Assembly (NCBI GenBank): GCA_964370755.1
Contig: CAYJKL010000012.1
Coordinates: forward strand, 1-38,075
Reading direction: 5' to 3'
From: CAKOSP01 sp964370755
GTDB taxonomy: Bacteria; Bacillota_I; Bacilli_A; RF39; UBA660
Length of the DNA: 38,075 nt
Shown: positions 1 to 7,048 of the stretch, piece by piece
Layout of the letters: every line of letters starts with the position of its first letter
Numbering within the stretch: the first letter of the stretch is position 1
The notes under the pieces: model-generated
Databases searched by the model: none
What the model was told of the DNA's origin: nothing
What the model saw: the letters and a program-made list of their open reading frames with translations, nothing else
Translations under genes and position numbers: made by a program

Positions 1-1127
1 CAATAAGTGGTACAACAACGCAGGTGCATGAGTGGACAGCTAAACTTACATTTGTAAATTTAGATACAAACCAAGCACTTAATGGTGGTAAAGTATTTGA
101 AGGAGATTTAATTCTCCAAAAAGAAAAAATACCAGAACCAGCAGATATATTTATAAAAGCATCTAATACTTATTATCAAGGACCTAATAATCAGATAAAT
201 TGTGAAGCAGCAACTGCTACATGGAACTCAAAATATAACTCAATAAGAATAAGTGCTTTAAAACCAGAAACAGAGTGTGAACTTGTTAAAACGGCAGGTA
301 CTAGTACAACAAATTTAAATGACTATATAACATCACTTGTAGGAACAGTGCAAGGTACTGGTGAGGTTGTAAGTGAAAACGGTATTCGTTATGAAGGAAA
401 GAATCCAAACAACTATGTTTGGTTTAATGAAGATCTTTGGAGAGTTATTGGAGTATTTGACACAGTGCTTGCTGATGGTACAACGACAGAGACGCTTACA
501 AAAATAATAAGAGCAGACTCAATCGGAGGACTTGCTTGGGATTCAGGTAACTCAAATGAGTGGGAAGATGCTACACTTAATCTTCTTCTTAATACTAGTT
601 ATTTAAATGCAGAAAATGGAACTGGTACAGTAAATTGTAAAGGTTATAGTACAACTATTTCTGCTAACTGTGATTACACAATTAAAGGTATTCAAAATGA
701 ATATCAAAATATGATAGCGGATGTTACTTGGAATATAGGGGGATATAGTAGTGCTGGAACTGCAAACACTTTATATTCAGCGGAAAGTTTAAAAACTAGT
801 ACTGGAAAAATAGGACTTATGAATTTATCTGATTATGGTTATTCAGTGTTATCTAGTTCTTGCGTGAGAACTACAAACTTAAGTGATTATGATAGTAATA
901 GTTGCGCTGGAAATTCATGGGTATATAAAGAAGGTTTCGAGTTGACAATAAGCGAGTATTCTTCATACTCCTACTATGTGTGGGGACTGAGCTCTGGCGG
1001 CTATGCGAGCAGCTATAGTGCGAGGTATGGTTATGCGGTCCGCCCTGTCTTGAATCTTGAATCTAATGTGAAGTATTTGGAAGGAACGGGAAGCATAGCT
1101 GATCCGTTCATCGTAGAACTTGGATAA
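1..1127 (+). CDS. DGR-type variable protein 1 (5' partial)
   Basis: The reading frame is open to the left edge. The GTG at 24 has no ribosome binding site, so the gene is cut at its 5' end. The first ~95 visible residues form a beta-rich stretch with paired cysteines (INCEAATATWN ... TECEL). It is followed by a ~260-residue domain with LWRVIGVFD, GGLAWD, WNIGGYSSAG, GKIGLMNLSDYGYS and a final AVRPVLNLES. This resembles the DUF6273-type/C-lectin-like ends found in secreted gut Firmicutes proteins; that family assignment is from memory. From about position 310 on it is closely similar to the gene at 2034-3143. The 3' end carries the GC-rich hypervariable tract at 957-1055, and a hairpin follows the stop. 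Inferred role: a surface or secreted binding protein whose C-terminal face is diversified. No enzymatic residues are recognised. Confidence 0.75.
   Translation, partial: ISGTTTQVHEWTAKLTFVNLDTNQALNGGKVFEGDLILQKEKIPEPADIFIKASNTYYQGPNNQINCEAATATWNSKYNSIRISALKPETECELVKTAGTSTTNLNDYITSLVGTVQGTGEVVSENGIRYEGKNPNNYVWFNEDLWRVIGVFDTVLADGTTTETLTKIIRADSIGGLAWDSGNSNEWEDATLNLLLNTSYLNAENGTGTVNCKGYSTTISANCDYTIKGIQNEYQNMIADVTWNIGGYSSAGTANTLYSAESLKTSTGKIGLMNLSDYGYSVLSSSCVRTTNLSDYDSNSCAGNSWVYKEGFELTISEYSSYSYYVWGLSSGGYASSYSARYGYAVRPVLNLESNVKYLEGTGSIADPFIVELG
957..1055 (+). repeat. Putative DGR variable region, copy 1
   Basis: This 99-bp, 33-codon tract in the 3' part of the first variable protein gene is GC-rich in an AT-rich region. 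Compared with 2973-3071 it differs at 18 positions: 14 involve A in one copy and 4 are T/G. None is C/T or C/G, so all are explained by mutating adenines of a common template. Thirteen of the 14 changed codons change the amino acid. The invariant 3' part (GCGGTCCGCC, encoding AVRPV) is where an initiation-of-mutagenic-homing site would be expected. No template repeat is present in the window. Confidence 0.7.
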
Positions 1128-1132
1128 TGCAA

Positions 1133-1165
1133 GGTGCCGCTGCTAGGCAAGGTCTAGCCGGCACC
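1133..1165 (+). other. Conserved 33-nt hairpin after variable protein 1
   Basis: The outer stem is GGTGCCG (1133-1139) with CGGCACC (1159-1165). The inner stem is GCTAG (1142-1146) with CTAGC (1154-1158). There is a 2-nt bulge and a 7-nt loop. It starts 6 nt after the stop codon and has no U-tract, so it does not look like an intrinsic terminator. An identical copy follows the second variable gene. DGR target genes can carry a hairpin or cruciform downstream of the variable region that promotes retrohoming, which is the preferred interpretation. Confidence 0.7.
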
Positions 1166-1240
1166 CGAAAATAAAAATGTAAAAGAAAGAAGGAATATGA
1201 AACGAAAGTTAACTGTAAAGAAAATGTAAACAAGGGGGGT

Positions 1241-1612
1241 ATTGATGTATTTACTTTACACTTTGACACAGGTAAGTTTGTAAGTGTTTACAATGACGAC
1301 TCTATAATTGCGCATTATTTATTTGGGTATCAAATAAAGCGTGGAATAAAATGTGGGTTTCCAGATACAGCTATACCTAAAGTTACTAAGACGCTGGAAA
1401 ATGAAAAAATATCATACATAATTATTGGAAAAGATGGAGATATTGTAAAAGAAGAAAAATTTGCTAAAAATAGATATAAAAGAATACTGGAAAATGCTAA
1501 TAAATATGGAACTAATTTAACTCGAATAGATTTAATTATGAAAAAGATTCGTGATTTAGATATTGAACAGTTAGATGTTGTGCTTGCTGAGATTGAAAAA
1601 TGTCTAAAATAA
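1241..1612 (+). CDS. MutS-like (MSL) DGR accessory protein, start codon unclear
   Basis: An open frame encodes about 123 residues ending in AEIEKCLK. It contains the pattern of MutS domain I: FTLHFDTGKFVSVYNDDS, then CGFPDTAIPKVTKTLE, then ISYIIIGKDG. MutS-like (MSL) proteins of this size are a described accessory class of diversity-generating retroelements. The frame has no ATG, GTG or TTG upstream of the core; its only in-frame ATG is at 1538. A strong AAGGGGGG ribosome binding site at 1232-1239 sits at normal distance from ATG 1245, which is in another frame and stops after 12 codons. Either a rare ATT start (1241), a frameshift or a sequence error must be involved. Its end overlaps the next gene's start at 1600. 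Standard gene callers would miss it. Confidence 0.6.
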   Translation: MDVFTLHFDTGKFVSVYNDDSIIAHYLFGYQIKRGIKCGFPDTAIPKVTKTLENEKISYIIIGKDGDIVKEEKFAKNRYKRILENANKYGTNLTRIDLIMKKIRDLDIEQLDVVLAEIEKCLK

Positions 1613-1854
1613 CAAATAATGAATTTATTGTTTTGGAAAAAACAAAAAAATTGATAATATCTTTAGAAGATTATATGTGTAATATACCTAAGAAAGATAA
1701 TCATTATATCTTTGAAATTAGAGAATCTTATAAAATGATTTTTAAAAAGATAGTACGGTCTAATGAAGTTAGAGGTAATATAGAATTTGTAACTATTACT
1801 GAGGATATTGCATATATAAATTTTTTGATAGAGTGTATATTTAAGAAAAAATAA
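1600..1854 (+). CDS. avd: Avd-like DGR accessory protein
   Basis: This 84-residue, lysine-rich, probably all-helical protein begins NNEFIVLEKTKKLIISLEDY, continues IPKKDNHYIFEIRESYKMIFKKIV and ends in a helix ITEDIAYINFLIECIFKKK. This is the helix pattern of the four-helix-bundle Avd family (related to proteins encoded in 23S rRNA intervening sequences). Avd binds the DGR reverse transcriptase and is needed for mutagenic homing in the Bordetella phage system. It is shorter than typical Avd (about 115-130 residues). The start overlaps the end of the MutS-like frame by 13 nt, suggesting translational coupling. A run of six A's at 1846-1851 precedes the stop, and the +1 frame stays open for another 190 nt, so a frameshifted longer form is possible. 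The family call rests on pattern, not a search. Confidence 0.55.
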   Translation: MSKITNNEFIVLEKTKKLIISLEDYMCNIPKKDNHYIFEIRESYKMIFKKIVRSNEVRGNIEFVTITEDIAYINFLIECIFKKK

Positions 1855-1882
1855 ATTATATTCATTTGGTGTAGATAAAGAT

Positions 1883-2041
1883 ATGATGGAGTATTTTAAA
1901 TATAAGATAGTAAGTCATATTATTGTAGATAATTTTGATTTAGAAATTAATAATTTAAATAATTATGAATTATTTTATTTTAAAAGTTGTTTTATTAGAT
2001 TTTTAAAAAATATAAAAGAGGAGATTAAAGAGAATGCATAA
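1883..2041 (+). CDS. Small ORF between avd-like gene and variable protein 2
   Basis: This 52-codon frame starts with two adjacent ATGs (1883, 1886), encodes MMEYFKYKIVSH..., and is rich in Asn, Phe, Ile and Lys. Its stop overlaps the ATG of the next gene (2034) by 8 nt. No good ribosome binding site precedes it. The frame is open back to 1832, so it could be the C-terminal continuation of the Avd-like protein after a +1 shift in the A-run at 1846-1851. No family is recognised. It is either a small coupled ORF or the tail of the upstream gene. Confidence 0.3.
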   Translation: MMEYFKYKIVSHIIVDNFDLEINNLNNYELFYFKSCFIRFLKNIKEEIKENA

Positions 2042-3143
2042 AAAAGTATTAATAAGTTTAATTGTAATGACAGTATTTAGTATTGTGATTTTGTATAATA
2101 TAGAAGAAGATTATACATTTGATTTAAATGGAGTAGATTTAGCGGTTAACCTTGATGGTAACCCGGTAAATAGTCTTCCTGCTAAAGGGAATATGAGGGT
2201 GGATGTGTCATGTAGCAATGCGTATGGCAGATGGATTTATGATACATGGGAACTTGAAATAGATAAAATTGAAGGTGATGTATCTTGTGATATAGATTTT
2301 GTTACAAATGATGCTGATACATTTTTAAATAGTCATATAACTTCTCTTGCTGGGACTGTGCAAGGTACTGGTGAGGTTGTAAATGAAAATGGAATACGTT
2401 ATGAAGGTAAGAATCCTAATAATTATATTTTGTTTAACGAAGAACTTTGGAGAGTTATTGGAGTATTTGATACTGTGCTTGCAGATGGAACAACTACACA
2501 GACTCTTACTAAAATTATAAAAGAAGATTCTATAGGAGGACTTGCTTGGGATACAAGTGGAACACATGGTGAAAATGAATGGGATACTGCTGATTTGAAA
2601 ACAGTACTTAACGGTGCGTATTTAAATAGCGAAGATGGTACTAGCTCTGGGTATTGTTTTGGCTATAAAGGTATTACAGGAAATTGTGATTTTAGGGATG
2701 CAGGTATTCAAAATGAATATCAAAATATGATAGCGGATGTTACTTGGAATATTGGTGGATATAGTAGTGCTGGTGTTGCTGATACTTTATACTCTGCAGA
2801 AAGTTTAAAAACTAGTACAGGAAAAATAGGACTTATGAATTTATCTGACTATGGTTATTCAGTGTTATCTAGTTCTTGCGCTAGAACTACAAGCTTAAGT
2901 GATTATGATAGTAATGCTTGCGCTGGAAATTCATGGGTATATAAAGAAGGCTACGAGTGGACAATAAATGAGAATTCTTCGAACTCCAGCTATGTGTGGA
3001 GACTGCACGCTGGCGGCGCTGCGGACAACGATATTGCGAGGTATGGTTGTGCGGTCCGCCCTGTCTTGAGTCTTGAATCTACTGTTAAGTATTTGGATGG
3101 AGCGGGCAGTATTACTGATCCGCTCATCATAGAACTTGGGTAG
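2034..3143 (+). CDS. DGR-type variable protein 2, membrane-anchored or secreted
   Basis: This 369-residue protein has an N-terminal signal or anchor segment (KKVLISLIVMTVFSIVILY). A ~70-residue beta-rich module with a Cys pair (VDVSCSN ... DVSCDIDF) follows, then the same ~260-residue domain as the protein ending at 1127: LWRVIGVFD, GGLAWD, WNIGGYSSAG, LMNLSDYGYS, CAVRPVLSLES. The 3' end carries the second hypervariable tract (2973-3071), and an identical hairpin follows at 3149-3181. AGAGGAGA at 2017-2024 is the ribosome binding site. The two paralogs have diverged with ordinary synonymous C/T changes upstream, but only adenine-compatible changes occur in the core tract. Likely function: exported binding protein, C-type-lectin-like at its C-terminus (inference). 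No catalytic motif is recognised. Confidence 0.75.
   Translation: MHKKVLISLIVMTVFSIVILYNIEEDYTFDLNGVDLAVNLDGNPVNSLPAKGNMRVDVSCSNAYGRWIYDTWELEIDKIEGDVSCDIDFVTNDADTFLNSHITSLAGTVQGTGEVVNENGIRYEGKNPNNYILFNEELWRVIGVFDTVLADGTTTQTLTKIIKEDSIGGLAWDTSGTHGENEWDTADLKTVLNGAYLNSEDGTSSGYCFGYKGITGNCDFRDAGIQNEYQNMIADVTWNIGGYSSAGVADTLYSAESLKTSTGKIGLMNLSDYGYSVLSSSCARTTSLSDYDSNACAGNSWVYKEGYEWTINENSSNSSYVWRLHAGGAADNDIARYGCAVRPVLSLESTVKYLDGAGSITDPLIIELG
2973..3071 (+). repeat. Putative DGR variable region, copy 2
   Basis: This is the counterpart of 957-1055, the same length (99 bp) with no indels. Substituted codons include AAT for TAT, AAC for TAC, CAC for AGC, GCT for TAT, GAC for AGC, GAT for TAT and ATT for AGT. 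Reading the differences back suggests an ancestral template rich in AAC/AAT (Asn) codons, as is common in DGR template repeats. Non-adenine positions, including all C's in both copies, are invariant. Confidence 0.7.
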
Positions 3144-3148
3144 TGCAA

Positions 3149-3181
3149 GGTGCCGCTGCTAGGCAAGGTCTAGCCGGCACC
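3149..3181 (+). other. Conserved 33-nt hairpin after variable protein 2
   Basis: This hairpin is identical in all 33 nt to 1133-1165. The outer stem is GGTGCCG/CGGCACC and the inner stem GCTAG/CTAGC. It begins 6 nt after the TAG stop. It is not followed by a U-run, so a retrohoming hairpin is preferred over a terminator. It also marks the right edge of the duplicated block. Confidence 0.7.
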
Positions 3182-3223
3182 CGGGTTTATTAACAACTTT
3201 TGCTAGTTTTTTTAGAAAATGTA

Positions 3224-3232
3224 TGATATAAT
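3224..3232 (+). promoter_or_regulatory. Extended -10 promoter for the rimP-nusA-infB operon
   Basis: TG-A-TATAAT is at 3224-3232, with no convincing -35 at 17 bp. The likely start lies near 3239, leaving a ~55-nt leader that contains an imperfect GGCACC-GAA-GGTTCC hairpin (3253-3267) before the rimP ribosome binding site. Confidence 0.55.
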
Positions 3233-3293
3233 TGATTTATGAAATTTAAGTGGGCACCGAAGGTTCCTGCTTTTGTTTATAATTGGAGGGAAA

Positions 3294-3545
3294 ATGGATA
3301 AAGCTATAAGTGTGCTTAAAGAGTTATTAAATGTGCCTCTTAGTAAAGAGGATATAGTTGTTGATGAAATATCTTTTTATGAAAAAGATAAGAACAAATT
3401 TTTAACTGTTGTACTAGATAAAACTGGTGGTATTGATTTAGATACTATTGTTAAGGCTAGTAAAGTAGTTAGTGAAATTATTGATGAAATGGATTTTCCA
3501 AGTGATGAATTTATTTTAGATGTTACTAGTAAGGAGAGAGGTTAA
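3294..3545 (+). CDS. rimP: Short RimP-like ribosome maturation factor (N-terminal domain only)
   Basis: ATG 3294 follows GGAGGG (3285-3290), so the upstream TTG at 3273 is not used. The 83-residue product matches the RimP N-terminal domain: KFLTVVLDKTGGIDLDTIVKASK, then VSEIIDEMDF, then FILDVTSKERG. RimP assists 30S subunit maturation. Normal RimP is about 150 residues. This one stops where the conserved SSPGL(D/E)RPL segment and the C-terminal SH3-like domain should follow, and nusA begins at once. Position directly before nusA supports the identity. Whether the short form is functional or a lineage-specific reduction cannot be told from the sequence. Confidence 0.7.
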   Translation: MDKAISVLKELLNVPLSKEDIVVDEISFYEKDKNKFLTVVLDKTGGIDLDTIVKASKVVSEIIDEMDFPSDEFILDVTSKERG

Positions 3546-3546
3546 T

Positions 3547-4659
3547 ATGGATAGTAAAAAATTAATTAAAGCTATTGACGCGCTTGTTTTAGAAAAAGGT
3601 ATAGAGCCAGACTTTATATATGATTCTTTAGAACTTGCACTTCAAACTGCTTATAAGAAAAATTTTGATTCAAAAACTAATGTAAAAGTTTATATTAATA
3701 GAGATAATGGTACTATTAAAGTATTTAGTTACATGATTGTTGTTGAAGATTATGATGATGGAGAAGATGGGGAAGATGAAGAAGGAAACTTTATAATTAT
3801 TCCACCAGAAATTAATAGAGACGCTCAAATACTTTTAGAAGAAGCTTTAGAATATAAAAAAGACGCTAAAATTGGTGATGAGATTGAAATTGAAGTAACT
3901 CCTAAAGATTTTGGTAGAGTTGCTGCTGGAACTGCGAAACAAGTTGTTGTTCAAAAAATTAGAGAAGCTGAAAAAGATATTGTTGTTGGTGAATTTGAAG
4001 ATAAACTTGGTGAGCTTATGCTTGGTATGGTTGCTATGGAAGATGCTAGAAGTTTCTATATTGATTTAGGAAGAGCTAGAGGAATACTACCTAAAGAAGA
4101 AATTATTCCAGGTGAAGAAATTGAAATGGGTTCTAATATTAAAGTTTATATAACTAAAATTGACCAAAATAATAAAGGTCCTTTAATAATGCTTTCTAGA
4201 AAACATTATGGATTTGTTAAAAGATTATTTGAACATGAAATACCTGAGATGATAAATGGTGATGTAGTTTTAGCATCATGTGTTCGTGAGCCAGGAGTTA
4301 GAAGTAAAGTTTCAGTATACTCAAATAATTCTAAGATAGATCCTATTGGAGCTTGTATTGGTGAGCGTGGTATAAGAATTGCTAATATACTAAAAGAACT
4401 TGGTAAAGAAAGAATTGATATTATTGAGTATAGTGATAATATTGAGACTTATATTAAAAATGCAATGTCTCCTGCTAAAGATGTAATTGTTAATATTAAA
4501 GATGAAGAAAAAAGAGAAGCTTTAGTAATCGTTAATAAAGATAATTTAAGTTTAGCAATTGGTAAAAAAGGAAGTAATATTAAACTTGCTAGTAAACTAA
4601 CAAGATTTAAACTTGAAATTAAAACACTTGAAGAAATACAAGAGGCTGGAAACAAATAA
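3547..4659 (+). CDS. nusA: Transcription termination/antitermination factor NusA
   Basis: This 370-residue protein starts at ATG 3547 behind AAGGAGAG (3531-3538). An upstream in-frame start at 3520 lies inside rimP and is unlikely. The N-terminal RNA-polymerase-binding domain (to about residue 125) is followed by an S1 domain (GELMLGMVAMEDARSFYIDL ... GPLIMLSR). Two KH domains follow: IGACIGERGIRIANILKEL, and LSLAIGKKGSNIKLASKL. The length is normal for Firmicutes NusA, which lacks the acidic C-terminal repeats of E. coli. NusA binds RNA polymerase and nascent RNA and modulates pausing and termination. Its stop overlaps the next start (TAATG at 4657-4661). Confidence 0.97.
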   Translation: MDSKKLIKAIDALVLEKGIEPDFIYDSLELALQTAYKKNFDSKTNVKVYINRDNGTIKVFSYMIVVEDYDDGEDGEDEEGNFIIIPPEINRDAQILLEEALEYKKDAKIGDEIEIEVTPKDFGRVAAGTAKQVVVQKIREAEKDIVVGEFEDKLGELMLGMVAMEDARSFYIDLGRARGILPKEEIIPGEEIEMGSNIKVYITKIDQNNKGPLIMLSRKHYGFVKRLFEHEIPEMINGDVVLASCVREPGVRSKVSVYSNNSKIDPIGACIGERGIRIANILKELGKERIDIIEYSDNIETYIKNAMSPAKDVIVNIKDEEKREALVIVNKDNLSLAIGKKGSNIKLASKLTRFKLEIKTLEEIQEAGNK

Positions 4660-4919
4660 TGAAAGAAAGAAAAATTCCAATGAGAACTTGCTCTGTTACA
4701 AGAGAAAAATTTCCTAAAAAAGAACTTTTAAGAGTTGTTAGAACTCCAGAAGGAAAATTTTTAGTGGATTTAACAGGTAAACTTAATGGTAGAGGAGTTT
4801 ATCTAAAAAAAGACAAAGAAGTTTTTGAAAAGGCTAAACAAAGAAAAGTGTTTGATAAAGTATTTGAAACTAGCGTTCCAGATACTTTATACGAAGAGTT
4901 ATTAAATTTAGAAATATAA
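4659..4919 (+). CDS. rnpM: RNase P modulator RnpM (YlxR family)
   Basis: This 86-residue basic protein has the YlxR/DUF448 signature PMRTCSVTREKFPKKELLRVVR and NGRGVYLKKD. The family binds RNA; the B. subtilis member binds RNase P RNA and modulates its activity. The gene is translationally coupled to nusA by a 1-nt overlap. In most Bacilli a ylxQ (L7Ae-like) gene follows, but here infB follows directly, so ylxQ is missing from this operon. Confidence 0.92.
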   Translation: MKERKIPMRTCSVTREKFPKKELLRVVRTPEGKFLVDLTGKLNGRGVYLKKDKEVFEKAKQRKVFDKVFETSVPDTLYEELLNLEI

Positions 4920-4945
4920 ATAAAACACAAGAAAGGGTGAGGATA

Positions 4946-7048
4946 ATGACAGTAAAAGATTATGCTGTAGATGTAAATTTATCAGTAGCTGAAGTATTAA
5001 AAGAATGTAAGTTATTAGATATCAAAGTAACAAGTGGAGAGGATTTTTTAGAAAATGATGACATTAGTATGCTTGATAGCGCTATTAATTTAATTAGTAC
5101 TGAAAATGAAATCACTTATGATGAAGATGAAGAAATAGAAGAAAAAGTAGATGAAATAATTATTAAGAATAATTTTAATAAAACTATTAAGTCTGGTGAA
5201 GCAAAACAAAAATTAAAGAAAAAAGAAGTTAACAAAGAAGAGTACAAAAATCTTAAAAAAGAAATGTATAAAAATAAAAGTAAACTTAAAACTAATGCTG
5301 AAGAGGAAAATGTTGTAATTTATAAAGAAGGTATGACACTTTATAATTTAGCAGAGGCTATGCAAGTTAATCCGGCTGAGCTTATTAAAAAATTAATTAT
5401 GCTTGGACTTATGATTGGTATTAATGATGGTGTTGATTATGAAGTAGCAGAAATGCTTGCTAGTGAATATAAAAAAGTTTTAAAAACTGAAGATACAAGA
5501 GATGTAACTAATTTTGAAACTTACGAAATTATTGATAACGAAGAAGATCTTGAAAAAAGACCTCCTATCGTTACAATTATGGGGCATGTTGACCATGGTA
5601 AAACTAGTTTACTTGATTATATAAGACATGCAAGTGTTGCATCAGGTGAAGCTGGAGGTATAACTCAAGCAATTGGGGCTTACCAAACTAGTCATAATGG
5701 AGAAAAAATCACATTTATTGATACTCCAGGACATGCGGCATTTACTGCGATGAGAGCAAGAGGAGCAAGTGTTACTGATATAGTAATTATAATTGTTGCT
5801 GCGGATGACGGTGTAATGCCTCAAACTAAAGAAGCAATTGATCATGCTAAGAGTGCTGGTGTACCTATAATTGTTGCAATTAACAAAATTGATAAACCAG
5901 ATGCTAATCCAGATAAAGTTATGACTGAGCTTGCTGAGATTAATATTACTCCAGAAGCTTGGGGTGGAGAGTATCCATTTATTAATGTGTCTGCTCATAC
6001 TGGTGAAGGTGTTGATTTACTTCTTGAAACTATTTTAACAATAGCAGAAGTTAATGAATATAAAGCTAATCCTGAAAGATACGCTGTTGGTGCTGTAATT
6101 GAGTCAAGAGCTGATAAAAATGTTGGTGGAGTAGGTTCGTTTTTAATTCAAAATGGAACACTTAGAATAGGAGACCCTATTGTTGTAGGTACTAGTTATG
6201 CTAAAATTAGATCTATTAAAAACGATAAAGGTGAAAGTATTACAAGTGCTGGACCATCTAGCCCAGTTGAAATTACTGGACTTTCAACTAATCCAAGTGC
6301 TGGAGATAAATTCATGGCATTTGAAACTGAAGTTGAAGCTAAGAAAATTGCAAGTCAAAGAGAAGCAACTAAAAAGCAAGGTGAAAGAGCACCTAAAGCT
6401 GTTACTCTTGATGATTTGTTTAAAGAAGTAAAAGCTGGAGCTAAAGAAATAAACGTAGTATTAAAAGCAGACGTTAGAGGATCTGAAGAAGCTGTTAGAA
6501 GTGCACTTGAAAAAATTAATGTTGGAGAAGTAACTGTTAAAGTTGTTAGATCTGGTGTTGGTGCTATAACTGAAAATGATGTAGTTTTAGCAAGTGCATC
6601 GGGGGCAATTATCCTTGGGTTTAATGTTGTAGAAACTAAAGGTGTTAAGGAAATTGCCAAGGATTATGGAATTGATATTAAACTATATACAATTATTTAT
6701 AAACTTGTTGAAGAGATTGAAGCTTCTATGAAAGGTATGCTTGAACCTACTTTTGAAGAAAAAGTATTAGGTGAAGCTGAGATTAGAAAAATATTCACAT
6801 TCTCTAAAGTTGGTAAAATTGCTGGAAGTTATATTACTGATGGATTAATTAAAAATGGAGCTAGCGCTAGAGTTATTCGTGATGGTGTTATTATTAATGA
6901 AACTAAAGTTTCATCAATTCAAAGAGAAAAAGATACTGTTAAAGAAGTTAAAAAAGGATTTGAATGTGGTATAACACTTGAGAGTTTTAATGATATTAAA
7001 GAACGTGATGTAATTGTATGTTTTGAAATGGTTGAGGTGAAGAATTAA
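4946..7048 (+). CDS. infB: Translation initiation factor IF-2
   Basis: About 700 residues. A lysine/glutamate-rich N-terminal region leads into an IF2_N domain (VIYKEGMTLYNLAEAMQ ...). The GTPase domain shows GHVDHGKT, the switch region EAGGITQAIGAY, DTPGHAAF and NKIDKPDAN. Domains II-IV follow, with the C-terminal fMet-tRNA-binding barrel (IRKIFTFSKVGKIAGSYIT, GFECGITLESFNDI). It delivers fMet-tRNA to the 30S subunit and promotes subunit joining. ATG 4946 is chosen because AAAGGG at 4931-4936 is at suitable distance; GTG 4937 is an alternative that adds three residues. The stop overlaps rbfA. Confidence 0.97.
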   Translation: MTVKDYAVDVNLSVAEVLKECKLLDIKVTSGEDFLENDDISMLDSAINLISTENEITYDEDEEIEEKVDEIIIKNNFNKTIKSGEAKQKLKKKEVNKEEYKNLKKEMYKNKSKLKTNAEEENVVIYKEGMTLYNLAEAMQVNPAELIKKLIMLGLMIGINDGVDYEVAEMLASEYKKVLKTEDTRDVTNFETYEIIDNEEDLEKRPPIVTIMGHVDHGKTSLLDYIRHASVASGEAGGITQAIGAYQTSHNGEKITFIDTPGHAAFTAMRARGASVTDIVIIIVAADDGVMPQTKEAIDHAKSAGVPIIVAINKIDKPDANPDKVMTELAEINITPEAWGGEYPFINVSAHTGEGVDLLLETILTIAEVNEYKANPERYAVGAVIESRADKNVGGVGSFLIQNGTLRIGDPIVVGTSYAKIRSIKNDKGESITSAGPSSPVEITGLSTNPSAGDKFMAFETEVEAKKIASQREATKKQGERAPKAVTLDDLFKEVKAGAKEINVVLKADVRGSEEAVRSALEKINVGEVTVKVVRSGVGAITENDVVLASASGAIILGFNVVETKGVKEIAKDYGIDIKLYTIIYKLVEEIEASMKGMLEPTFEEKVLGEAEIRKIFTFSKVGKIAGSYITDGLIKNGASARVIRDGVIINETKVSSIQREKDTVKEVKKGFECGITLESFNDIKERDVIVCFEMVEVKN

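Noticed and set aside
1133..1165. Intrinsic terminator
   Set aside because: GC-rich stem but no U-tract after it (CGAAAATAAAA), and the same hairpin at 3149 is followed by CGGGTTTATT.
2325..2567. Minus-strand ORF of 80 codons
   Set aside because: Lies wholly within variable protein 2 and has no ribosome binding site or recognisable motif; a shadow frame.
957..3071. Ordinary paralog divergence or gene conversion as the sole cause of the 3' differences
   Set aside because: Upstream divergence in the same genes contains many C/T changes, while the 99-bp core has none and is mostly nonsynonymous. Normal drift or selection alone does not exclude C/T changes.
5642..5998. Minus-strand ORF of 118 codons inside infB
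   Set aside because: Antisense to the conserved GTPase domain, with Ser/Asn/Tyr-rich composition typical of shadow frames.
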